In this document: piece after piece, positions 7,958 to 15,559 of the stretch
How the letters are laid out: every line of letters starts with the position of its first letter
How positions within the stretch are numbered: position 1 is the stretch's first letter
The notes under the pieces: generated by a model
Told to the model about the DNA's origin: nothing
The model's database searches: none
What the model saw: the letters and a program-made list of their open reading frames with translations, nothing else
DNA from: PALSA-505 sp036501145
Lineage (GTDB): Bacteria > Actinomycetota > Actinomycetes > Streptosporangiales > Streptosporangiaceae
NCBI GenBank assembly: GCA_036501145.1
Contig: DASYAV010000039.1
Span: forward strand, 1-64,000
Length of the DNA stretch: 64,000 nt
Direction of reading: 5' to 3'
Translations under genes and position numbers: made by a program

Positions 7958-8226
7958 TGGGCTCCCTTGATGGCTGTGATGAACACTGCCCACTCGGCCG
8001 GTGTGAACAACAGGTTCGGGCCGTCGGAGTCCTTCGAGTCGCGGACGGCTACGAGATGCGCCGGAGTCGGGGTCGGCGCGACCTCCACACACTGGCCGCC
8101 GTTGCTGCCGCTATAGCTGCTCTTGCGCCAGACGGAGGCAGCTTCGACGCACTGGCCGCCGTTGCCACCACTGCAACTGCTCTTACGCCACGCGGCACGG
8201 GACAGATCGGCGGAATCTTCTGTCAT
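7954..8226 (-). CDS. DUF397 protein with duplicated N-terminal motif
   Basis: 90 residues from ATG 8226, which has an excellent GGAGG site 7 bases upstream. The DUF397 signature is clear: WRKSSYSGSNGGQCVEVA, then VAVRDSKDSDGPNLLFTPAEWAVFI. Unusually, the WRKSS-(C/Y)-SG-NGGQCVE block occurs twice in tandem (about residues 13-29 and 33-49), and the DNA shows the same duplication. DUF397 proteins usually sit beside an XRE regulator with which they form developmental or toxin-like pairs (bldB/whiJ-type loci); no XRE gene is adjacent here, and the partner is the coupled 92-residue protein instead. Confidence 0.9.
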   Translation of the reverse strand: MTEDSADLSRAAWRKSSCSGGNGGQCVEAASVWRKSSYSGSNGGQCVEVAPTPTPAHLVAVRDSKDSDGPNLLFTPAEWAVFITAIKGAH

Positions 8227-8414
8227 CCCGCACCTCCTTCGGTATCGGTCGAGCGACCTCAGGCGGGCCGGCTCGACGGCCGGTGCCGGGGCGTCGGGCG
8301 GGCGGCGGTTCCGCAACTCCACGCGGCCATCTCATCACGGACCGGATCCTCACGTCAGCCCGCCGGCGGTCACCCGTATGCCCTGGACCGCTGGCGGCAC
8401 CGGACAATGGAAGC

Positions 8415-8756
8415 GTGATCGAGGTGGAGCCGGAGAAGTTCGAGGAGATGGTCGCGACCGCGCTGGACGGGCTGCCGGAGGACCTGGGCAAGCTGATGCG
8501 CAACGTGGCGGTCACGGTCGAGCACGGCGCCGGGCCGCCCGGGCTGCTCGGCCTCTACCAGGGCGTGCCGCTGACCAGCCGGACCACCGGCTACGCCGGG
8601 GTGCTGCCAGACCGGATCACCATCTATCGGCGGGCCATCTGCGCGATCTGCAACACCGAGGACCAGGTCACCGAGGAGGTGCGGCGCACCGTGGTGCACG
8701 AGGTCGGGCACCACTTCGGCATCTCCGACCACCGGCTGCACGAACTCGGCTGGTAA
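8415..8756 (+). CDS. Small zincin-like metallopeptidase (PF06262 type)
   Basis: 113 residues from GTG 8415. The motif VVHEVGHHFGISDHRLHELG is the HExxHxxGxxD zinc site of the small 'possible zinc metallo-peptidase' family. It is preceded by the typical LLGLYQGVPLTSR and DRITIYRRAI. Length matches the family (110-130). Cytosolic, with no signal peptide. Substrate unknown. It is divergent from the DUF397 gene and convergent with the propeller gene to its right. Confidence 0.88.
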   Translation: MIEVEPEKFEEMVATALDGLPEDLGKLMRNVAVTVEHGAGPPGLLGLYQGVPLTSRTTGYAGVLPDRITIYRRAICAICNTEDQVTEEVRRTVVHEVGHHFGISDHRLHELGW

Positions 8757-8926
8757 GCCTGCCCGAAGGCGAGGGCTGAGCGTGCCCGGCAGGGATAACC
8801 GCCGGCCCGGGGGGGGCGATGCCGTTTGCCAACTGGGGGGACGGCTCGATCGGGCGGATCAGCACACCCGGCTGACGGCGGCCTGGGCGCAGCCGTCCAG
8901 GCTGAATACCCGGGTGCCAGGGCTGG
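8757..8926. other. Intergenic between convergent genes, G-rich
   Basis: 170 bases with a G8 run near 8808 and a G6 run near 8836. No convincing hairpin terminator or gene was found. Confidence 0.4.
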
Positions 8927-10315
8927 TCAGCCGGTGAGCCCGGCGGGATACGGGGCCAAACTGGAGACCAGGGCGTTCCGCATGGCCTGGTAGGCACTGT
9001 GCAGGCGGGGCAGGGGCGCGCCGGTGAGGCGGAACGACCCCCCGGCGAGCACACCGAGCGTGACCCCGCTGGGCCGGGGCTGCAGCACGAGAAGCCTGTC
9101 GCCGGACGGGCTGGACCACAGCACGACCTGCTGCGCGCCGCCGTTGCGGTGCCACGTCCAGCCGCCGGCCGCACGGAGCAGCGCACCGGTGCGCGCCGAA
9201 TAGACGGCGACGAACCCGTTGGCCGGGTGGCCCGACTGGGGAGCCACGGTCACGTCGTGGACCACAGGGTCGAGCAGTTCGCTGCCGTCCGGGGTAATGA
9301 AGATCCCCCGCCAGGCCCAGTTCCCGCCCGCGACGTGCAGGTTCAGCTGCCGGCTCGCGGCCAGGCTGGTGCCCGGCGCGCCGGTGTCCAGCAGGCGTAC
9401 CGCGGTGGGCGGGGAGCCGCGCGGGGGGAGGTGCGTGCCGTTCATCAGGATCACCAGGGTCCGCCCGTCCGCCGTCCAGGCACCGGCCGGCTGAAGCATC
9501 GGCTGCCAGGACGCGTGCGGCAGGGTCCAGGTGCGCACCGCACCGGTGCCCAGGGTGATGAGCCGTACCAGCGCGGTCCTGTCGCCACCCACGGAGGCCA
9601 TGGCCAGCCTGCGGCCGTCAGGCGATAGCGCGATGCTGGTGAGGTTGAGCAGCCGCAGCGGAACGGTCTGGCCGACGGTGGCCAGCCGGGTGTGCCCGTC
9701 CCGGGTGATGCGGAGCACGAAGAAGGTCAGCGGCGTACGCCGGTCCAGGCCCCAGCTCCCGGGGTGCCCGTGGTCGCCGCCCCGCCAGCGCCACCGGTCC
9801 GCGGAGAAGACGAACACGCTCGCGCCTGCGGCCGCGGTCAGCGTGACCACGTTGGTGAACGGACGCGGCACGGTGACATTGGTGACCAGGCCGCCGGTGA
9901 CGACGCTGCGCACGGCGATCGAGTGGATGGGCACCTGGCTGGTGCCCCCCGTCCCGGGCGGGTGGGTGTCCGGGACGCCGTAGGCATAGTAGGCGGGAGG
10001 GCTGGCCGCGGCGGCCGGACCGCCCGGCGATGCGGGCGGCGTGTGCACCAGGGCCACGGTGCCGGTGATCACGGCCACGACGGCGGCCGCGGCCGCTACC
10101 GGGACGGCCCAGCCCGGCCAGCGCCACGGGCCGCCGAGCCCACCGGGCCTGCCGGGTCCGCCGAGCCTGCCGGGCAGCCAGCGGCGGGACGGGCGGCGGC
10201 CGGCTGGGCCGCGGCGCCCCGGCTCGGGCAGCCGCAGGCCGGCCAGGCTGCCCGGGGTTATCTGCCCGGACTCGGCCTGCAGTTCGCTGCGGAGCCGTTC
10301 TTCCAGGCCGTTCAC
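8927..10315 (-). CDS. Membrane-anchored beta-propeller protein, probable sigma-factor partner
   Basis: 462 residues: a short Arg/Pro/Gly-rich cytosolic part (1-68), one transmembrane helix (about 69-91, WAVPVAAAAAVVAVITGTVALV), and a large extracytoplasmic domain with repeated blade-like segments such as LTSIALSPDGRRLAMASVGG and PAGAWTADGRTLVILMNG (TolB/WD-like propeller). Its ATG overlaps the sigma gene's stop by four bases, the normal layout for an ECF sigma factor and its controller. The cytosolic stretch is short and lacks the zinc HxxxCxxC motif of ZAS anti-sigma factors, so a direct anti-sigma role is inferred from position. The propeller may sense an envelope signal. Confidence 0.8.
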   Translation of the reverse strand: MNGLEERLRSELQAESGQITPGSLAGLRLPEPGRRGPAGRRPSRRWLPGRLGGPGRPGGLGGPWRWPGWAVPVAAAAAVVAVITGTVALVHTPPASPGGPAAAASPPAYYAYGVPDTHPPGTGGTSQVPIHSIAVRSVVTGGLVTNVTVPRPFTNVVTLTAAAGASVFVFSADRWRWRGGDHGHPGSWGLDRRTPLTFFVLRITRDGHTRLATVGQTVPLRLLNLTSIALSPDGRRLAMASVGGDRTALVRLITLGTGAVRTWTLPHASWQPMLQPAGAWTADGRTLVILMNGTHLPPRGSPPTAVRLLDTGAPGTSLAASRQLNLHVAGGNWAWRGIFITPDGSELLDPVVHDVTVAPQSGHPANGFVAVYSARTGALLRAAGGWTWHRNGGAQQVVLWSSPSGDRLLVLQPRPSGVTLGVLAGGSFRLTGAPLPRLHSAYQAMRNALVSSLAPYPAGLTG

Positions 10316-10905
10316 TGGTCCTCCTGGAGCATCCGGCCGAGCGCGGCGAGGCCACGGGCGGTGGTCGACTTGACGGTGCCGCGGCTGACACCCATCGCCC
10401 TGGCGATCTCCTGCTCGGGCAGGTCGGCGTAGTAGCGCAGCACCAGCGCTTCCCGCTGGCGGGCGGGCAGCCGCTGCAGGGCGGCCACCGCGGCGCGCTG
10501 TTCCTCACCGAGCAGCGCGTCGGCTTCCGCGGACGGCGCCGGCGGCAGGCCCGGCGGGCGCGGGATCCGCTTGTTCCGCCTGATCGCCGACCGGCAGCCG
10601 TTGACCACGCTGACCCGCAGGTACCCGAGCACATGGTCACGGTCGGACAGCCGGTCCCAGGCCCGGTACAGGCCGCAGAACGCGTCCTGCACCACGTCCT
10701 CGGCGGCATGCCGGTCGCCGAGCATGACGAAGGCGAGCCTGGTCAGGCCGAGGGCGTGCTCCTGGTACAGCGCGGTGACCACGCGGCTGGCCTCGGTCTG
10801 CGGCGCCCCGGTGGCCGCAGCGGCCTCGCCGGCATCGGCCGTCACGGTGCCTGCGGCGGCCGGGCGGGCCGCACCGGGCAGCCCATCCGCGAAGTCGACG
10901 TCCAC
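10312..10905 (-). CDS. ECF RNA polymerase sigma factor (SigE-type)
   Basis: 197 residues from GTG 10905. Region 2 is seen at HALGLTRLAFVMLGDRHAAEDVVQDAFCGLYRAW (about 50-85) and region 4 at ALVLRYYADLPEQEIARAMGVSRGTVKSTTARGL (about 150-185). The first 40 residues are an Ala/Gly-rich extension. The family corresponds to the actinobacterial SigE-group ECFs that are coded with large membrane propeller proteins. It is translationally coupled to the downstream membrane gene. Target promoters cannot be told from this window. Confidence 0.93.
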   Translation of the reverse strand: MDVDFADGLPGAARPAAAGTVTADAGEAAAATGAPQTEASRVVTALYQEHALGLTRLAFVMLGDRHAAEDVVQDAFCGLYRAWDRLSDRDHVLGYLRVSVVNGCRSAIRRNKRIPRPPGLPPAPSAEADALLGEEQRAAVAALQRLPARQREALVLRYYADLPEQEIARAMGVSRGTVKSTTARGLAALGRMLQEDQ

Positions 10906-11002
10906 ATATCAGAAACGTCCGGGCGGGCCAAAGGTTGCTCCGGCACGGCCGGCAAGATCCGGCGCCGGCCGGCTCGCGGATAATGAGGCCGGGAGGTTCG
11001 CC

Positions 11003-11857
11003 GTGCTCGATGGTCATGTCCTGGTCGACGCGCACATGCACGTCGGCAAGCTGTCCGCGGTCAGCCCGGCCTGGCACCGGTGGGCGCACGACTTCGGCGA
11101 CGATGCGATCACCGGCGCCGTATACGACACTGACGGGGTCGCTATTCCTGGACGGCTGCACGATCTCCTCGACGCTGAAGGCGTCGACGCGGCGCTGCTG
11201 CTCAGTGAATACAGCCCGAAGGTGGGGGCCGTGCAGCCGATCGAGGACCTGCTGCCGCTGGCCAAGTACGACCCGCGGCGGGTGCGGCTGGCCGCCAACG
11301 TCAACCCGCACCTGCATTTCCCGGTGGCCGGCGAGCTGGAGCGCCAGCTCGGCCTGGGCGCCGTGGCGCTGAAGCTGCACCCGGTGCACGCCGGCTTCCC
11401 GGCCAACGAGCGCGCGCTGTACCCGGCCTACGAGGTGTGCCGGTCGCGCGGCATCCCGGTGATCGTGCACTGCGGGACGAGCAGCTTCCCCGGTTCCCGG
11501 AACGCCTATGCGGACCCGGTGCTGCTGGACGAGGTGCTGCGGGATTTCCCCGGCATGAACGTGGTGCTCGCGCACGGCGGGCGTGGCTGGTGGTATGATG
11601 CCGCGGCGTTTCTGGCACTGGCCTACGAGAACGTCTGGATCGAACTGTCCGGCCTGCCGCCGAAGCGGCTGCCTGAGTACTACGCCCGGCACAATTTCGC
11701 CCGGCTGGCCAGGCGGTTCATCTTCGGCACGGACTGGCCGGGGGTGCCCGGGATCGCCCGCAACGCGCGGGCGGTGGCCGCCGTCTGCCCGGACGGCGAG
11801 ACCGCCGGGCTGGTGCTCGGCGGTAACGCCATTCGGGTTTACCAGCTGGCCGGCTGA
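11003..11857 (+). CDS. Amidohydrolase family 2 (metal-dependent TIM-barrel) enzyme
   Basis: 284 residues from GTG 11003, preceded by GGGAGG at 7 bases. Motifs of the amidohydrolase-2 group: VDAHMHVG at the N-terminus (metal ligands HxH), ALKLHPVHAGFPANE, IPVIVHCGTSSFPG (His on strand 5), NVVLAHGGRGWWYDAAAF (His on strand 6) and FGTDWPGVPG (terminal Asp). Members hydrolyse or decarboxylate cyclic or aromatic substrates; this one cannot be assigned a substrate. It is divergent from the sigma factor gene and followed by a strong hairpin. Confidence 0.88.
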   Translation: MLDGHVLVDAHMHVGKLSAVSPAWHRWAHDFGDDAITGAVYDTDGVAIPGRLHDLLDAEGVDAALLLSEYSPKVGAVQPIEDLLPLAKYDPRRVRLAANVNPHLHFPVAGELERQLGLGAVALKLHPVHAGFPANERALYPAYEVCRSRGIPVIVHCGTSSFPGSRNAYADPVLLDEVLRDFPGMNVVLAHGGRGWWYDAAAFLALAYENVWIELSGLPPKRLPEYYARHNFARLARRFIFGTDWPGVPGIARNARAVAAVCPDGETAGLVLGGNAIRVYQLAG

Positions 11858-11894
11858 CCAGGCTGTCCCATGCGACAGGGATGAGCAGCAGCGG

Positions 11895-11949
11895 GATCGC
11901 CGCCGGCCCGCTGGGTGCCCCGGTACCATCCGGCGGGCCGGCGGCAATC
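11895..11949 (+). terminator. Hairpin terminator after the amidohydrolase gene
   Basis: Arms GATCGCCGCCGGCCCGC (11895-11911) and its complement (11933-11949) pair at 16 of 17 positions around a 21-base loop. It lies about 40 bases after the stop. Confidence 0.7.
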
Positions 11950-12413
11950 GCGCCCCTTACCCCCCGGTCTCCCAGGAGTCACATGGCCGACGGTACAACG
12001 GTGCCGGATATGGGTCAAGCTGGCATCTAGATTAGGTAAAGGAACCTTCAAAATGGCGGGTGAGGTGGGTGGTGACGGCGGGGCGACGGTAAGGCGGCGG
12101 CGGGCGGGAAACGGCGGCCGGGGCGGGCGAGAGACAGCGGCGGCGGCGGGTGAGGAATGGTGGCCGGCGGACGATTCTTGATCACCTGGAGGCCAGCGGG
12201 CCCGGGCCCCGATATGGTGTGGCCGATGTGCAATTCTCCGGGTATGCGAGCCGCCGGTGACCAGGGCATCGTGCCGCTCGCCTGCGATGTGCAGATGACC
12301 TGCGTCCAGCCGCGAGTGCCCGGAGCGCGGCAAGCACCAGGAAGCCGCACGGCACTTGGAGGGCGGCCGGCGCTCGCAGAGCGGCGGATCCCCGGAGGCC
12401 GATCGGCGCCCGG
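11950..12413. other. Long gap without a confident gene
   Basis: An AT-richer island near 12010-12052 (TCTAGATTAGGTAAAGGA) looks like a promoter/RBS and leads to ATG 12053, opening a 42-residue, Gly/Arg-rich frame (start MAGEVGGDGGATVRRRRAG, end 12181). The RBS AAGGAA is well placed, so a small peptide is possible but has no recognisable family. The rest (12182-12413) holds only low-quality open frames on both strands. Confidence 0.3.
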
Positions 12414-13178
12414 ATGCCGGCCGGTGCCCGCGACGGCGTTGCCGCAGCGGTGAGGCGGCCGCTACGGCCGGGGAACTACCGGCGGTTGACTCCTGTGCTC
12501 GCGTTGGCGCTGTTGCCCGCTAGTTATTTCGGCGTGACCGCGGCGCTGGATCACGCGAACGGCACCGCGATGGCCGGCCCGGCGGCCGCCTGCGGAAGCG
12601 TCGCCTGCGGGAGCATCGCCACGTCACCGGGGGCCGCCAGTACCCGCGTCGCGACCTCGGCCAGCCCGGCCGTGCGTACCCCGGCGCCGCGGCACGTACC
12701 GGCCCGGCGCGCTTCGGCGGCCCACCCGTCGGCGACGGCCAGCCACCGGAGCCAGGGTCAGGGCGTGCCGCCCGCCTCGCCGCCGGGCACCTCAGCCCGC
12801 CCGTCGCCGCAGGCCAGCCAGCCGCGTCCGGGCAGAACGTCCACTCCCAGGCCGGCGCCGCCGCAGCGGCCCCGGGCCGCCGTCAGTTATCAGCCGGAAC
12901 ACCGCTGGCCGGGCGGCTTCACCGGGCGGTTCACCATCGTCAACGAGGGCCGGCAGCCGATCGGCAGCTGGCAGCTGTCCGTCACCCTGCCCGGCGATGA
13001 CGTGCGCGACGTGCAGGGCGCGGACTGGTACACCAGCGGCGACTCCCTGGTCATGGAGCCGCCCCGCGACAGCGGCCCGCTGGAGCCGGGCTCCGCACTG
13101 ACCATCTCCATCGTCGCCTACGGCAACGACGACACCCCGGCGTCCTGCTCCATGAACGGCCGCACCTGCCAGCGGTAA
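12414..13178 (+). CDS. Secreted or membrane-anchored protein with CBM2-like domain
   Basis: 254 residues from 12414, or about 242 from GTG 12451. A hydrophobic N-terminal segment (TPVLALALLPASYFGVTAAL) acts as signal or anchor. A long Pro/Ser/Ala/Thr-rich linker follows (about 55-155), then a C-terminal domain with the CBM2 pattern: RWPGGFTGRFTIVNEGRQPIGSWQLSVTLPGDDVRDVQGADW, and a final CSMNGRTC. CBM2 modules bind cellulose or chitin; a catalytic domain is absent. The adjacent GH9 gene fits a polysaccharide-binding role. Surface aromatic residues needed for binding are only partly visible, so the ligand is uncertain. Confidence 0.75.
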   Translation: MPAGARDGVAAAVRRPLRPGNYRRLTPVLALALLPASYFGVTAALDHANGTAMAGPAAACGSVACGSIATSPGAASTRVATSASPAVRTPAPRHVPARRASAAHPSATASHRSQGQGVPPASPPGTSARPSPQASQPRPGRTSTPRPAPPQRPRAAVSYQPEHRWPGGFTGRFTIVNEGRQPIGSWQLSVTLPGDDVRDVQGADWYTSGDSLVMEPPRDSGPLEPGSALTISIVAYGNDDTPASCSMNGRTCQR

Positions 13179-13334
13179 CCCCCGAACCACACCCGTCACC
13201 GCCACGCGACCAACCGGAAGCCCGCCCGCAATCTCCCCCGGCCCCTCCCCCGGCGGCCCGCCCCGGAGCCGCATCACCTCTTCACCGTCGTGACCACCGA
13301 ACCGGGACAAAGGGATGGGTGAGAACGCCGCGCG

Positions 13335-13405
13335 ACTTGACACTCAAACTGGTGGGACAAAACCGGTTAAGACGGGCGTAATTCCAACCACTTTGAGTGT
13401 CAAGT
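13335..13405. repeat. 71-base inverted-repeat structure upstream of the GH9 gene
   Basis: ACTTGACACTCAAA (13335-13348) and its exact complement TTTGAGTGTCAAGT (13392-13405) face each other; the pairing continues inward for TGGT after one mismatch. The spacer is about 43 bases. It lies in a 375-base gap between the CBM gene and the GH9 start and could be a paired operator, a hairpin or a minute mobile remnant. Confidence 0.65.
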
Positions 13406-13553
13406 GGAAGTGATCATGAGATGGCGGCCGTTGCGGGTTTAGGCGGGCTCTAGTCAGTGGGGCGGCGGGTTTGGTAACTTTCCTAACTAACGTGGCTTGG
13501 GGTGCTCACCTGGCAGCAGCCTGGGCCGTGCCGCGCGCTCCCGGAGGTCGGCC

Positions 13554-15524
13554 ATGAAGTCTGCGCTTCGTACCCGTATCGCCATCGCCGCCACGCTGGC
13601 GGCTTCCGCCGGGCTGCTCGCCGTGCCGGGCGCGGCTGCCCAGGCGGCGCCGGGCGCGGGAGCTGCGGGGTCTGGGGCGGGGGCGGTTGTGCGGGTGAAC
13701 CAGGCCGGGTACCCGGTGGCGGGGGCGAAGACCGCTTACGTCATGCTGCCCGGGCCGGTGCACAGCGTGCGCTTCGTGCTGCAGAGCCCGCGCGGCGCGG
13801 TCTACCTGGCCGGCCGGTCGTCCGATGACGTCGGCCGGTGGAACGCCGGCTACGGGGCGGTGTACAAGCTGGACTTCTCCCGGTTCGAGCATCCGGGCAG
13901 CTACCGGATCAGGATCACCAGCCCGGCGCACGCGGTCTCCCCCACGTTCCGCATCGCCAGCCCGCAGGATCTGTATGGCCATCTGGTCTCCAACGCGGTC
14001 CGGTACTTCACCTCCGAACGGGACGGCGGCAACGTCAACCCGGCCGTGCTCAACCGCAAGCCGGCCAACCTGACCGACCGCAACGCCTACGTCTACGCCG
14101 ACCCCGACTACAGCAAGAACGACAACCTGCTCGGCAAGCTGCACCGGATCGGCGGCCCGGTCGACGTCTCCGGCGGCTGGTTCGACGCGGGCGGCGGGTA
14201 TGAGAAGTTCGCCTATACGGCCAGCTACACCGACGCGCTGCTGCTGATCGCGGCCCGCGACGCGGCCGGCCGGTACCCGGCGCTGCGGCCCGAGGCGCAG
14301 TTTGGCCTGAACTGGATCGGCCGGCTGTTCAACCCGGCCAAGAAGGTGATGTACATCCAGGTCGGCATCGGCAACGGCAACGCCAGCAACACCATCGAGG
14401 GCGACTACAACTTCTGGTTCCTGCCGCAGCGGGAGGACCACATGGGCGCCAAGCCGGGCGCGCCGGACTACTACGTCGAGCACCGGCCGGTGTTCGAGGC
14501 CGCCCCGCCGGGCCAGCCGATCGACCCCGACCTCGCCGGCCGGTTCGCCGCCGACTTCGCGCTCGGCGCCCAGCTCGACGCCAGCACCGACCCGCCGGAG
14601 GCCGCCTACCTGCTGGCCGAGGCGCGCGAGGTGTACGGCCTGGCCAAGACCACGCACGTGGGCAGCATCGTCACCACGTTCCCGCACGACTACTACCCGG
14701 GCAGCGAGTGGAAGAGCGACATGCTCTGGGGCGCCTCCGAGATCGCCCTGGCCGACGAGGCGGTACACGGCGAGCGTGGCCACCTGCACCGCGACCTGCA
14801 GAACGCCGCGAGGTGGGCCCGGGCCTACATCAGGCAGGGCCACCCGGCGGGCAGCGACACCTTCAACCTGTACGACAACGGCGCGGTGGCCGAGGGCGAG
14901 CTGCTGCAGGCCATGAAGCAGGCCGGCGGCCAAGCGGGAGCGCCAGGCACACCGGTGATCGCCCCGGCCACGCTGCTCGGCGACCTCGCCGCGCAGTTGC
15001 GGGTCGGTGAGGACTGGGCCAGGAGCGACAAGAGCGACCCGTTCGGGCTCGGCACCCAGCTCGGCGGATCCGATGCCTCGCCGCACGCGTTCGGCCTGTA
15101 CACCACGAACGCGATCTACCAGAAGTACGGCGGGTCGGCCGCCTACCGCTCGTTCGCCCAGCAGCAGCTGAACTTCGCGCTCGGCGCCAACGCCTGGGGA
15201 AGCTCGTTCGTGGTCGGCGCGGGCAGCACGTTCCCGCACTGCATGCAGAGCGAGATCGCCAACCTGGCCGGCTCGCTGACCGGAACCGGGGACATCCAGC
15301 TCGGCGCGACCACGGACGGCCCGAGCAGCCTGGGCAACTTCAAGGGCCTCGGCTCGGTGAAGGGCATGCGGGCCTGCTCGGCGGGTGACTACAAGCCGTT
15401 CAACAGCACGTCGGTGGGCTACGAGGACAACGTGCGCAGCTGGCCGAGCGTCGAGCCGGCGGACGACTACACCGCCGGGTCGCTGATGGCGTTCACGCTC
15501 GGCGCGGCCGGCCTGGGCACGTAG
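13554..15524 (+). CDS. Secreted glycoside hydrolase family 9 protein
   Basis: 656 residues from ATG 13554, with GGAGG eight bases upstream. A Sec signal peptide covers about 1-32 (ending AAQAAPG). An N-terminal Ig-like CelD_N domain follows (VRVNQAGYPVAGAKTAYV, about 43-140), then the alpha-barrel GH9 domain (from DLYGHLVSNAVRYF). The first catalytic block reads DVSGGWFDAGGGYEKF (from 204): Asp211 is present, but the second Asp of the family DAGD motif is Gly214. The end block SVEPADDYTAG holds Glu about 634, aligned with the general acid of NEVAxDYNA. GH9 enzymes cut beta-1,4-glucans; loss of the base Asp may weaken this activity or mark a divergent clade. No CBM is fused. Confidence 0.9.
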   Translation: MKSALRTRIAIAATLAASAGLLAVPGAAAQAAPGAGAAGSGAGAVVRVNQAGYPVAGAKTAYVMLPGPVHSVRFVLQSPRGAVYLAGRSSDDVGRWNAGYGAVYKLDFSRFEHPGSYRIRITSPAHAVSPTFRIASPQDLYGHLVSNAVRYFTSERDGGNVNPAVLNRKPANLTDRNAYVYADPDYSKNDNLLGKLHRIGGPVDVSGGWFDAGGGYEKFAYTASYTDALLLIAARDAAGRYPALRPEAQFGLNWIGRLFNPAKKVMYIQVGIGNGNASNTIEGDYNFWFLPQREDHMGAKPGAPDYYVEHRPVFEAAPPGQPIDPDLAGRFAADFALGAQLDASTDPPEAAYLLAEAREVYGLAKTTHVGSIVTTFPHDYYPGSEWKSDMLWGASEIALADEAVHGERGHLHRDLQNAARWARAYIRQGHPAGSDTFNLYDNGAVAEGELLQAMKQAGGQAGAPGTPVIAPATLLGDLAAQLRVGEDWARSDKSDPFGLGTQLGGSDASPHAFGLYTTNAIYQKYGGSAAYRSFAQQQLNFALGANAWGSSFVVGAGSTFPHCMQSEIANLAGSLTGTGDIQLGATTDGPSSLGNFKGLGSVKGMRACSAGDYKPFNSTSVGYEDNVRSWPSVEPADDYTAGSLMAFTLGAAGLGT

Positions 15525-15559
15525 TCCGCCGGTGCGGAACCGGGCATTCCCGCCCGCGC

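Noticed and set aside
12024..12042. Possible DtxR-like box TTAGGTAAAGGAACCTTCA before the 42-residue frame
   Set aside because: The half-site spacing is one base short of the DtxR/IdeR palindrome and the right arm mismatches.
12157..12453. 98-codon frame upstream of the CBM protein
   Set aside because: Overlaps the CBM gene start in another frame, Pro/Arg-rich, no RBS or family.
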